From: UBA2365 sp964594045
GTDB lineage: Bacteria > Bacteroidota > Bacteroidia > Chitinophagales > Saprospiraceae
DNA: 18,517 nt
NCBI GenBank assembly: GCA_964594045.1
Contig: CAZQKR010000063.1
Location: forward strand, 1-18,517
Reading direction: 5' to 3'
Under the pieces are notes generated by a model. That model was not told the DNA's origin. It saw only the letters and a list, made by a program, of their open reading frames with translations, and made no database searches. The first letter of the stretch is position 1. Each line of letters begins with the position of its first letter. Shown piece by piece: positions 1-7,218 of the stretch. The translations under genes and the position numbers were made by a program.

Positions 1-55
1 GAATGCAGATGACTTTGAGACGTATTGTGAATTGATCACCTATTTGAAGAAATAA
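1..55 (+). CDS. 3' end of an unidentified protein-coding gene (partial)
   Basis: An open frame enters from the left edge, starting with codon 2-4, and ends at TAA 53-55. The last 17 residues are acidic and hydrophobic in alternation (NADDFETYCELITYLKK), as in the end of an amphipathic helix. A strong intrinsic terminator starts 11 bases after the stop, which supports a real gene ending here on the plus strand. Too little is present to name a family. Confidence 0.55.
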   Translation, partial: NADDFETYCELITYLKK

Positions 56-65
56 TGGAAAGGAC

Positions 66-107
66 AGAGGTCGTTCCAGAAACGACCTCTTTCTAGCTTT
101 TTTTGGT
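66..107 (+). terminator. Rho-independent terminator of the left-edge gene
   Basis: A perfect 10-bp stem (AGAGGTCGTT at 66-75 and AACGACCTCT at 81-90) closes a 5-base loop and is followed by TTCTAGC and a run of seven T at 98-104. The stem lies 11 bases past the stop codon of the partial gene. The T run is displaced about seven bases from the stem, so termination may be imperfect. Confidence 0.7.
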
Positions 108-180
108 GTTTTCACCAACAAACCAACTGCTGCAAATTCCAGACTTAAACTATTTTGTTGCTGATGTTTTCACCAGCAAC
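103..180. repeat. Two small hairpins sharing the loop sequence TGTTTTCACCA
   Basis: Hairpin one is TTGGTG (103-108), loop TTTT, CACCAA (113-118). Hairpin two is GTTGCTG (157-163), a 10-base loop, CAGCAAC (174-180). Both have the string GTTTTCACCA in their centre, so they look like two diverged copies of one short dyad element. Function is unknown. The first overlaps the T run of the upstream terminator. Confidence 0.4.
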
Positions 181-302
181 GGGGGCATAAAGGAACCATT
201 CAAGTTCTGTTTACTCCAATAGTACATCCATTCGGCCTGATTGGCAAATATACTTTCACTGAGTAGGATTTTTGCTTTATTGTTATATTTGGTCCTGATC
301 AT
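150..302 (-). CDS. Possible short ORF or gene remnant (50 aa)
   Basis: On the minus strand an ATG at 302-300 opens a 50-codon frame ending at TAG 152-150. Its composition is protein-like (for example ILLSESIFANQAEWMYYW), unlike most random frames in this AT-rich gap. I do not recognise a family. No convincing ribosome binding site is seen, and the second small hairpin (157-180) lies inside its last codons. It could be a remnant of a longer gene or chance. Confidence 0.2.
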   Translation of the reverse strand: MIRTKYNNKAKILLSESIFANQAEWMYYWSKQNLNGSFMPPLLVKTSATK

Positions 303-346
303 GATCTATTTATCCCGAATGGGGTAAACAGCTCATGAATTATTGG

Positions 347-354
347 TAATTTTG
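347..354 (+). promoter_or_regulatory. -7 box (TAATTTTG) upstream of the PNGase/fucosidase gene
   Basis: TAATTTTG fits the Bacteroidetes -7 consensus TAnnTTTG and lies 56 bases before the ATG at 410. I see no good -33 TTTG at the usual 19-21 bp spacing, so the call rests on the -7 element alone. Confidence 0.35.
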
Positions 355-409
355 GCATGATTTATTTATTGAGCTTAGATTTTTTAAAAACTCAATCATT
401 CAGATAAAC

Positions 410-3400
410 ATGCAAAAGCCGACCATTACTTTCATACTTAACTTTGCAATCATATTATTTGTTTCGTTAAGTACAGCTTTACCCGCTCAGGACACCATCA
501 CCGTCTTTACCCACCACCAAAAACTGGTAGTGACCGATCCGTCCAAAGGGGTCAATCCATATCCGGGTTGGGGTGTTTTCCCTGATAATACCACGCCCGT
601 CCGTCAAATAAACATGTATGTACACTTTTCATGCCCGAATACAGACGGAATGCGCTGTGCAGACTGGGATTATTCCGACCATATTCTGTTGAAACGTACC
701 GGTGGTGTGAACGGACAAAACAAAAACTGGGAACTCGGCAGGATCATCACCCCTTATGGCGGATTTTATAACGCAGACTGGCAATTCACCTGGCAGACAG
801 ATGTGACGGATTTCGCCCAGGTGCTGCGGGATAGTGTTGAAGTGGTGTTCAATCATTCAGGATACGAACCCAACAACGACCGGGGTTGGATCGTGAGCAT
901 TGAATTTGAGATCATCACCGGAATTCCGGTTGCCCAACCTGTTTCCATCACAGAGATCTACCACGCAGCCTTCCCATACGGAGAAAAAGATAAACCGATC
1001 AGAGACAGCCTGCAGCCTGTCAGTTTTCAGATCGCCGAAAACACCGATCATGCGGTACTCAGGGTCATCCAGACCGGTCATGGCATGGACAGTCCGGACA
1101 ATTGTGCCGAATTCTGTGATAAATACCGGGAGATCTGGCTGGATGGTCAATTGTTCAACAAAAAGCAAATGTGGATGAAATGCGGCGATAACCCGGTTTA
1201 TCCACAGGCAGGAACCTGGATATTTGACCGTGCCAACTGGTGTCCGGGACATCTCATGCAACCGGAAACCTTCATCCTTCCGGTCAAATCCGGTCAAAAC
1301 CACACCGTACATTTTACCATGGAGGATTATCAGTCCACTGTGTCCAACAACAGCCACCAGGTCATCAGCGCTTACCTGGTGCAATATGAAAAACCGGCCA
1401 AAGAAACGGATGTGGCCATACTGGACGTGATCGTTCCCTCCGGTAAAACGATTCATTCAAGGAAAAACCCTTCAGCTGCCAGACCTCAGATATTGATAAA
1501 AAACCGGGGCAAGGAGACCATCCAACACCTGTCCATTCGTTACGGAACCACAGGATTTCCTGAAAAACACTATATCTGGAGCGGATCCCTGGGCTTTTCT
1601 GAGGAAACAACCATCAGCCTGCCGGGTGAAATAGATGCAGCACCGGGAACCAATATATTCACTGTATTCCTCGCTTCTGTCAATAATAAATCTGATGAAT
1701 ACCCGAAGGATAATTGGATAAAAAGCGAATTTTCATCCGCTCCTGTTCATGGGAACAAACTCATATTTTCCTTGTTGACCAATAGCGAACCCGAACACAA
1801 CAGTTGGCAGTTACTGGACGTCCATGGTCAAACGGTCAAAGAACGTAAAGCTCAGGATCTCAAAGCACAAACTGAATACAGAGATACCTTTACACTGGCA
1901 AACGGTGCCTACAGCCTGCATTTTCTCGATACCGGTGGTGATGGTCTTGAGTTCTGGTACAACAGCAAAGGCGGACGAGGTGAAGCACGGCTTCTGGACA
2001 TGCAGAACCAACTGATCAGATCCTTTGAATCTGATTGTGGTAATGGTTGGGAATATCACTTTTATGTCGGCGAAAATCCAGTGCCGGTTGACCCTGAAAA
2101 ATATGCCATCAGTGTGTATCCGGCCAGAACTTCGGAAAAGACACAACTGCGGTATTTAGCCAACACAGCTAAGGATGTCCGCGTGAAACTGGTCACAGAC
2201 CCGGGCGGAGAAACGGTGGAAGATCATCATTTTCCCAAGCTGAAAGAAGGCAATTTTGATTTTGACCTTCGCAGGTTTCCTTATGGGCGTTTTTACATGA
2301 AAGTTTTCGCCGGGGACAGCCTGATTTTCAATAAACGGGTCAGGTATGTAGAACCGGTGGTGGAACCCAAAGAACCTCCTTATGAGTGGCCAAAGGATGA
2401 CCTGGTCAAAGCTAAACTCCGGGAATGGCAGGATTGGAAATTCGGTGTGATCATCCATTGGGGGCCTTACAGCGAATGGGGCGTGGTGGAAAGCTGGAGT
2501 TTATGTCCCGAAGATGAACCCTGGTGTGTGAGAAGAGGTCCTTTTGCAGAAGACTATGACAAATATGTGGAAGCATACCAAAACATCCGGAAATCCTTCA
2601 ATCCTACGGGTTTTAACCCGAAGAAATGGGCAAAAGCCTGCGACAATGCCGGGATGCAATACGTCGTTTTTACCACCAAGCATCACGATGGTTTCTGCAT
2701 GTTTGACTCAAAATATACAGATTATAAGATCACGGATAAAAACAGTATTTTTTTCCGAAATCAACGAAGCAATGTTGTCAGTGAAGTCTTTGGAGCTTTC
2801 AGGCAGCAGGGTTTGGGTATCGGTGCATACTTTTCCAAACCCGACTGGCATCATCCGGATTATTGGTGGCCTTATTTTCCTGTTTTTGACAGAAATGTCA
2901 ACTACAACCCCGAAAAATACCCTGAAAAATGGAAAAATTTCCAGGATTTCACCTTCAATCAGATCGAAGAACTCATGACCGGATACGGGAAAATTGACCT
3001 GCTGTGGCTGGATGGCGGTTGGGTCAGACCCGCAGGCACCCTGACCGATGAAACAAGACCCTGGCTCGGAAAAAATCAATGGACGCAGGATGTGGACATA
3101 CCCCGGATCGCCGGAATGGCAAGAAAACATCATCCGGGAATGCTGGTGGTTGACCGGACCGTACATGGGGAATTTGAAAATTACCGGACACCGGAACATC
3201 ACGTTCCGCATCAAAAACCGGATTACCCCTGGGAAAGCTGTATTACATTGGGAGACAACTGGTATTCTACCGGACCGAATGAAAAGTATAAATCCTCTTA
3301 TTGGGCGATCCACACCCTGATCAAAATCGTTGCCAAAGGAGGAAATTTCCTTTTGGGTATCGGCCCGGACAAAACAGGCGACCTGGTTCCTGAAGTTTAC

Positions 3401-3739
3401 CAAAGACTAGAGGAAATCGGGCGTTGGACTACTGTCAACGGAGAAGCCATTTATGGATCAAAACCGCTGGCTCCATACCAGGAAGGGCGGTACTGCTACA
3501 CTTCTTCAGCGGACGAAAAATCGAAATATCTCTTTTACCTGATCGAAGAAGGGGAAGAAATTCCTGCAGTGTTGGAAATCCCTTCAAATTTCTCTGTACA
3601 GCATAGAGAGATCAGCTTGCTCGGATATTCCGGAAAACTAAAAATACAATCCGAAAAAGGTAAAAATTCTGTACGCATACCAGCAAAATTTATTAAACAA
3701 AAGGGAAAAACAGAAGCGCTGGTTTTTGTGTTAAAATAG
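410..3739 (+). CDS. PNGase F-like glycoamidase fused to a GH29 alpha-L-fucosidase
   Basis: An exported 1109-residue enzyme that probably cleaves N-glycans from glycoproteins and trims fucose. Residues 1-26 are a Sec signal peptide ending ALPA. Residues ~27-330 match both PNGase F domains. CADWD carries D87 (Asp60 of Elizabethkingia PNGase F), NCAEFC carries E234 (Glu206), and DRANWCPG starts at 273. By ungapped alignment Glu118 falls on S150, with E153 nearby, so activity is not certain. Residues ~334-450 look like a CARDB-type beta domain, followed by a domain with DTGGDGLEFWY (from 507). Residues 565-646 resemble a type IX secretion sorting domain (ISVYPA start, RFPYGRFYMKV, then K-V near the end), yet they are internal. 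Residues ~650-1109 are GH29: IIHWGPYSEWG, FTTKHHDGF, nucleophile D868 in DLLWLDGGW, and candidate acid/base E942 in PWESC. No sorting domain ends the protein. Confidence 0.88.
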   Translation: MQKPTITFILNFAIILFVSLSTALPAQDTITVFTHHQKLVVTDPSKGVNPYPGWGVFPDNTTPVRQINMYVHFSCPNTDGMRCADWDYSDHILLKRTGGVNGQNKNWELGRIITPYGGFYNADWQFTWQTDVTDFAQVLRDSVEVVFNHSGYEPNNDRGWIVSIEFEIITGIPVAQPVSITEIYHAAFPYGEKDKPIRDSLQPVSFQIAENTDHAVLRVIQTGHGMDSPDNCAEFCDKYREIWLDGQLFNKKQMWMKCGDNPVYPQAGTWIFDRANWCPGHLMQPETFILPVKSGQNHTVHFTMEDYQSTVSNNSHQVISAYLVQYEKPAKETDVAILDVIVPSGKTIHSRKNPSAARPQILIKNRGKETIQHLSIRYGTTGFPEKHYIWSGSLGFSEETTISLPGEIDAAPGTNIFTVFLASVNNKSDEYPKDNWIKSEFSSAPVHGNKLIFSLLTNSEPEHNSWQLLDVHGQTVKERKAQDLKAQTEYRDTFTLANGAYSLHFLDTGGDGLEFWYNSKGGRGEARLLDMQNQLIRSFESDCGNGWEYHFYVGENPVPVDPEKYAISVYPARTSEKTQLRYLANTAKDVRVKLVTDPGGETVEDHHFPKLKEGNFDFDLRRFPYGRFYMKVFAGDSLIFNKRVRYVEPVVEPKEPPYEWPKDDLVKAKLREWQDWKFGVIIHWGPYSEWGVVESWSLCPEDEPWCVRRGPFAEDYDKYVEAYQNIRKSFNPTGFNPKKWAKACDNAGMQYVVFTTKHHDGFCMFDSKYTDYKITDKNSIFFRNQRSNVVSEVFGAFRQQGLGIGAYFSKPDWHHPDYWWPYFPVFDRNVNYNPEKYPEKWKNFQDFTFNQIEELMTGYGKIDLLWLDGGWVRPAGTLTDETRPWLGKNQWTQDVDIPRIAGMARKHHPGMLVVDRTVHGEFENYRTPEHHVPHQKPDYPWESCITLGDNWYSTGPNEKYKSSYWAIHTLIKIVAKGGNFLLGIGPDKTGDLVPEVYQRLEEIGRWTTVNGEAIYGSKPLAPYQEGRYCYTSSADEKSKYLFYLIEEGEEIPAVLEIPSNFSVQHREISLLGYSGKLKIQSEKGKNSVRIPAKFIKQKGKTEALVFVLK

Positions 3740-3765
3740 GGGTTTAGACTATTCGTCTGTTGGCT

Positions 3766-4080
3766 ATGAGAGATCACAGTAAACTAAAAGCATTTAAACT
3801 TGCGGATGAAGTTGTCTTATTAATTTATAAAATAACTAAAGGTTTTCCAAAAAGTGAAATGTATGGATTAACTTCACAAATGAGAAGGTCTGCTGTTTCT
3901 ATACCTTCAAATATAGTTGAAGGTTGTGCGCGGGCAAGTCAGACTGAATTTTTGCGATTTCTTGAGATTGCATATGCTTCTTTAAAAGAATTGCATTTTC
4001 AATATTCATTATCATGTAGACTGGAGTTTATTGACAAATCAGAAATAAAAGAACTTGAGTTAAAAATAATAGAAACATAA
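3766..4080 (+). CDS. Four-helix bundle protein (S23/IVP family), C-terminus cut by a stop codon
   Basis: A 104-residue protein starting MRDHSKLKAF, which I place at ATG 3766 rather than the in-frame TTG at 3760. The motifs YGLTSQMRRSAVSIPSNI and EGCARAS, then FLRFLEIAYASLKEL, are the hallmark of the family first seen as intervening-sequence proteins of 23S rRNA and now common as solo genes. The function is unknown and no nucleic-acid target is shown here. The frame ends at TAA 4078-4080, but the same frame continues with KVLGALIRAIR to a second TAA at 4114-4116, which is how members of this family normally end. The last ~12 residues thus appear lost to a single nonsense change. The gene is more AT-rich than its two neighbours, which suggests insertion between them. 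Confidence 0.85.
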   Translation: MRDHSKLKAFKLADEVVLLIYKITKGFPKSEMYGLTSQMRRSAVSIPSNIVEGCARASQTEFLRFLEIAYASLKELHFQYSLSCRLEFIDKSEIKELELKIIET

Positions 4081-4129
4081 AAAGTACTGGGTGCTTTAAT
4101 TCGGGCAATTCGGTAATATCCAAATACGT

Positions 4130-4168
4130 AAAAAGCTAAAAAGCTTCAGACTAAAAGACTAAAAAGCT
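4130..4168. repeat. Short tandem repeat of AAAAAGCT
   Basis: Five imperfect 7-8 bp units follow each other: AAAAAGCT, AAAAAGCT, TCAGACT, AAAAGACT, AAAAAGCT, then AAAA. The run sits between the four-helix-bundle gene and the M28 peptidase start at 4181, so it lies in the peptidase leader or promoter region. Confidence 0.7.
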
Positions 4169-4180
4169 AAAATATTAATT

Positions 4181-5659
4181 ATGAATAAACGCGGATACGC
4201 AAAACACCTTCATAAACCCCAATGGCTCCTATTTGGAGGCATATTAATCATATTATTAAACTCCTGTCATCCCAAAATGATCCCGACAGAAGTTTCTACT
4301 GATAATTTAATGGAAACCGTTAAATATTTTGCTTCTCCGGAACTGTCAGGGCGCGTGAACGGCAGTCCCGAACTGATGAAAGCAGCACAATTCGGTGCCG
4401 ATCAATTCAGAACTGCAGGTCTGGAACCCGGTTTTGCGTCCGGATATTACCAGAATTTCACACTGGAATACAACCAAATTCTTCCGGGCAGCTTTCTCAA
4501 AATTGCAGACCGGAGCGGCATGTTTGAGGACCTGGACCAAGGAACAGACTATAGTTTCCGTGGTTTTAGCGGTATAGGCGAGGTGAAATCGGAAGTTGTT
4601 TTTGCCGGATACGGCATTTCCAACCCTGAACTGGAATTTGATGAATATGACGGACTTGATGTGAAGGGAAAAATCGTCCTGGTATATAAGCGCAACCCTT
4701 CCTGGAAGATCGGTGATTCAGCTCCCGACGGTGGTTCGATCCGTTTTAAAGCTGCAACAGCCCGGGCAAAAGGCGCAGCAGGCATCCTTTTTGCTCCGCA
4801 ATCTGCAGAAGAAAGGATGCCCATCGGAAGTGTAATGGACGGTGAAGAAGCTCACCTAGCGGATTTTCCCATGGCGGAGATCAGTTATCCGGTCGCTCAA
4901 AAATTGCTGGGTTCCGCAGAACAACTCAAAACCAAACTTGATTCACTTAAAAAACCGGTTTCTTTTCAAACGGGTCATACTGCATGGCTGAATGTCAATG
5001 CCATCTATCATCCACAACAGCCCACCGTCAATGTTGTGGGTATTTTACCCGGAAATGATCCGGTTCTGAAAAACGAATTCCTGGTGATCGGCGCTCACAT
5101 GGACCATGTTGGCCGGCAGGGTGACATTTACTATCCCGGAGCCAATGACAATGCTTCAGGATCTGCAGCGGTCATCGAACTGGCCCGGTTGTTCGGAAAG
5201 ATGAAGGGTAAATTGCCCAGGTCTGTGATGTTCGTGCTGTTCGATGCAGAAGAGTCCGGTCTGAAGGGTGCTAGTTACTTTATGCAAAATCCCCCTGTTT
5301 TACCCAAGAATATGGTTGCCATGTTCAATTTTGACTGCATCGCCCACGGTGACAGCATACAGATCGGCAGTGGTCACAGCAACCCGGTTCTTTTTGAGAT
5401 CGTAAAAAAGGCAGACAGCGCTGGTTTGATGGTCAGCGGAACCTGGAAAGGTGGCGGAGCCGATGCTACCCCGTTTTATGAAGCCGGCGTGCCAACCCTT
5501 TATTTTGTGACCCGAGACAGCTATACACACCTGCATCTTCCAACCGACACACCCGAAACCTTAAATCCGGCATTGTTCAAGGCCATCGTTCAATTGGGCT
5601 TTGACACCGCATTGGAAGTTGCCAAAGGTGATTATTTGCGGGAAGAAGTGCAGAAATGA
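4181..5659 (+). CDS. M28-family zinc aminopeptidase, lipoprotein with PA domain
   Basis: A 492-residue secreted metallopeptidase. The N-terminus has a basic stretch, a hydrophobic helix and a lipobox LLNSC with C29 as the lipidated cysteine, so it should be anchored to a membrane. Residues ~133-265 form a protease-associated (PA) insert (VVFAGYGI, GKIVLVYKR, KGAAGILFAP). The M28 catalytic part follows with all expected ligands: H306 (IGAHMDHVG), D323 (GANDNASGSA), E357/E358 (FDAEESG), D385 (FNFDC) and H452 (HLHLPTDTPE). It likely removes N-terminal residues from peptides. It lies downstream of another exported hydrolase but is separated from it by a small insert and a tandem repeat, so co-transcription is doubtful. 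The 29-residue leader is slightly long for a lipoprotein, but no later Met fits better. Confidence 0.9.
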   Translation: MNKRGYAKHLHKPQWLLFGGILIILLNSCHPKMIPTEVSTDNLMETVKYFASPELSGRVNGSPELMKAAQFGADQFRTAGLEPGFASGYYQNFTLEYNQILPGSFLKIADRSGMFEDLDQGTDYSFRGFSGIGEVKSEVVFAGYGISNPELEFDEYDGLDVKGKIVLVYKRNPSWKIGDSAPDGGSIRFKAATARAKGAAGILFAPQSAEERMPIGSVMDGEEAHLADFPMAEISYPVAQKLLGSAEQLKTKLDSLKKPVSFQTGHTAWLNVNAIYHPQQPTVNVVGILPGNDPVLKNEFLVIGAHMDHVGRQGDIYYPGANDNASGSAAVIELARLFGKMKGKLPRSVMFVLFDAEESGLKGASYFMQNPPVLPKNMVAMFNFDCIAHGDSIQIGSGHSNPVLFEIVKKADSAGLMVSGTWKGGGADATPFYEAGVPTLYFVTRDSYTHLHLPTDTPETLNPALFKAIVQLGFDTALEVAKGDYLREEVQK

Positions 5660-5723
5660 GGTAATTCTATGTATTTATAATAAAATATCATGCTCAAACC
5701 GGAGTAGTATCGTAACAAATTAC

Positions 5724-5731
5724 TAACTTTG
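5724..5731 (+). promoter_or_regulatory. -7 box (TAACTTTG) of the higBA operon
   Basis: TAACTTTG matches TAnnTTTG exactly and lies 19 bases before the TTG start at 5751, giving a very short leader. This supports transcription of higBA from its own promoter rather than from the peptidase gene. Confidence 0.55.
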
Positions 5732-5750
5732 TACGTTAATAAAATTAAGT

Positions 5751-6035
5751 TTGATAAAAAGTTTTGCAGATAAAGAAACAAAAAAGATTTGGGAAGGCGA
5801 AATGTCAAAATTTTTGCCCACCGAAATCCAACATGTGGCTCGTAGAAAGCTCAGAATGATCAATAACGCTGAAAGTATTAATGATCTTAGAATTCCGCCG
5901 GCTAACCGTTTAAAAAAACTTAAAGGAGATTTATCAGACTTTTATAGTATCAGAATAAATGATCAATGGAGAATCACTTTTGAGTGGGTTAATAATATTG
6001 CACATAAGGTTCAAATAACTGATTATCATGAGTAA
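5751..6035 (+). CDS. higB: HigB-type toxin (RelE/ParE superfamily mRNA interferase)
   Basis: A 94-residue toxin of the plasmid-maintenance killer family, which cleaves mRNA on the ribosome. Diagnostic strings are MIKSFADKETKKIWEG at the start, LPTEIQHVARRKLRMIN, DLRIPPANRLKKLKGDL in the middle, and WRITFEW followed by VQITDYH at the end. The start codon is TTG at 5751. It is preferred because family members begin exactly here (MIKSF) and because a -7 box lies 19 bases upstream. Toxin precedes antitoxin, as is typical for hig loci. The coding regions overlap by 8 bases, so translation is coupled. Confidence 0.92.
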   Translation: MIKSFADKETKKIWEGEMSKFLPTEIQHVARRKLRMINNAESINDLRIPPANRLKKLKGDLSDFYSIRINDQWRITFEWVNNIAHKVQITDYHE

Positions 6036-6315
6036 ATTGAAGAACATACATCCGGGCGAAATTTTGCAGGAAGAATTCCTGAAACCAATGGGCATAACTG
6101 CATATAAACTATCTCAAGCGATTGGTGTTCCTCAAACAAGAACAAGCCAAATCCTTAAAGGACGAAGAAAGATAACAGCGGATACAGCTTTGAGACTTTC
6201 AAAGTTTTTTGGCACATCTACCAAATTTTGGCTTGGCCTGCAAAACGATTTTGACATCGAAGAAGAAAAGGAAAACTTAAAGAAAGAACTGGAATTAATA
6301 GAAACCTGGAATTAA
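6028..6315 (+). CDS. higA: HigA-type antitoxin, XRE-family helix-turn-helix protein
   Basis: A 95-residue partner of HigB that neutralises the toxin and represses the operon. The start IHPGEILQEEFLKPMG is the signature of the HigA addiction-module family. The helix-turn-helix is AYKLSQAIGVPQTRTSQIL, followed by GRRKITADTALRLSKFFGT and FWLGLQNDFD, which are equally typical. It starts inside the toxin gene (8-base overlap). The charged tail EEEKENLKKELELIE is probably a helix. Confidence 0.93.
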   Translation: MSKLKNIHPGEILQEEFLKPMGITAYKLSQAIGVPQTRTSQILKGRRKITADTALRLSKFFGTSTKFWLGLQNDFDIEEEKENLKKELELIETWN

Positions 6316-6420
6316 AACGTGATAGTACAACGGCTTTGATGATAGTCTGGCTATTGCCAATAACATCACAAAACCAAAACATAAAAATGAGCTTTTAAAC
6401 CAAAACCCTTGTCTTTAAAA

Positions 6421-6460
6421 AATCAGCGGAGATCCGTCTGATCCGTTATATCCGCGTTCC
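6421..6460. repeat. Short ATCCGC-type tandem repeat in the higA-yefM gap
   Basis: Four diverged 9-11 bp units share the core ATC-x-GCG or ATCCGT: ATCAGCGGAG, ATCCGTCTG, ATCCGTTAT, ATCCGCGTT. I remember similar strings as common intergenic filler in Bacteroidetes genomes. The rest of the 286-base gap (6316-6601) shows no gene. It ends with the yefM operator region. Confidence 0.5.
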
Positions 6461-6555
6461 AATGGATCTCTGCACTAATCAGAATGCTGCACAATTGTAT
6501 TTTTGAATTTGTTGAGATTGTGATTGAACTTCATAAATGCAATACTTGTTCTTAA

Positions 6556-6575
6556 AAGTACTTATATTTGTACTT
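6556..6575 (+). promoter_or_regulatory. Operator-like palindrome over the yefM-yoeB -7 box
   Basis: AAGTAC (6556-6561) and GTACTT (6570-6575) form a perfect 6-bp inverted repeat with an 8-base spacer. The -7 box TATATTTG (6563-6570) lies almost wholly inside it. YefM-YoeB complexes of other bacteria repress their own promoter by binding palindromes with a GTAC core, so this is a good candidate autoregulatory operator. It lies 26 bases before the yefM start. Confidence 0.55.
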
Positions 6576-6601
6576 AATTAATAACTTTTTCTTTCAAATT
6601 T

Positions 6602-6856
6602 ATGATTGTTGCCAATTTTACAGAATTCAGGACAGCGTTAAAAAAGTATCTCGATGAGGTAGAGAATAATCAGGAAATCCTGGTGATCAAAAGAAAATCT
6701 GGTAAAGGAACTGTTTTAATTTCTCTGGAAGAATACAATTCCATCATGGAAACCATGCATTTATTGAGTTCTAAAGCAAATGCAGACCATTTGTACGAAT
6801 CCATTCAGCAAATTAATTCCGGGAATACTATTCAACAGGATCTGATTGAGCAATAA
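6602..6856 (+). CDS. yefM: YefM/Phd-family antitoxin
   Basis: An 84-residue antitoxin. The N-terminal DNA-binding part has the family pattern: FTEFRTALKKYLDEV, then ILVIKRKSGKGTVLISLEEY and NSIMETMHLL. The charged C-terminal tail (residues ~60-84) is the segment that wraps the toxin in this family. The stop codon overlaps the start of the YoeB gene by one base, giving translational coupling. It probably represses its own promoter through the palindrome at 6556-6575. Confidence 0.9.
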   Translation: MIVANFTEFRTALKKYLDEVENNQEILVIKRKSGKGTVLISLEEYNSIMETMHLLSSKANADHLYESIQQINSGNTIQQDLIEQ

Positions 6857-7116
6857 TGAAAATCATTTTCTCAAAAATTTCGTGGGAAGATTACGTTTCC
6901 TGGCAACAGGAAGACAAAAAAACTTTGAAAAGGATCAACCAAATGATCCGGGAAATTCAAAGAACTCCTTTTCAGGGGATTGGAAAACCGGAACCGTTAA
7001 AATTTGACTTATCCGGTCTGTGGTCCAGGCGGATTGACAGAGATCACCGACTTGTTTATCAGGTTAAACACAATGAAATCATCATTTATAGTTGCAGATA
7101 CCATTACGACCAATAA
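6856..7116 (+). CDS. yoeB: YoeB-type toxin, ribosome-dependent mRNA endonuclease
   Basis: An 86-residue toxin that aligns without gaps to E. coli YoeB over its key part. GKPEPLK carries E46, LWSRRI and DHRLVY carry R65, and CRYHY carries H83 and Y84. These are the catalytic positions known for YoeB, so the toxin looks intact. Length matches the family. It starts at the ATG overlapping the yefM stop. Confidence 0.95.
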   Translation: MKIIFSKISWEDYVSWQQEDKKTLKRINQMIREIQRTPFQGIGKPEPLKFDLSGLWSRRIDRDHRLVYQVKHNEIIIYSCRYHYDQ

Positions 7117-7161
7117 TACCAAAAGGAAGTAAAAATGATACTAATTGCATATTATAACTAA

Positions 7162-7218
7162 AATACCGCGTTAGTTTGACTGAATTATATTAAAATGCGT
7201 CATTAAATTGACGGTATT
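7162..7218. promoter_or_regulatory. Inverted repeats abutting the ATPase start codon
   Basis: AATACCG (7162-7168) and CGGTATT (7212-7218) are perfect 7-bp arms enclosing 43 bases, and the right arm touches the ATG at 7219. Inside lies a second small dyad, CGTCA (7198-7202) and TGACG (7209-7213). Together they could be an operator or a translational hairpin. No protein in the window is known to bind it. Confidence 0.35.

Noticed and set aside
857..1456. 199-residue minus-strand ORF inside the PNGase domain
   Set aside because: It is antisense to a well-conserved PNGase F domain, and its translation resembles no family.
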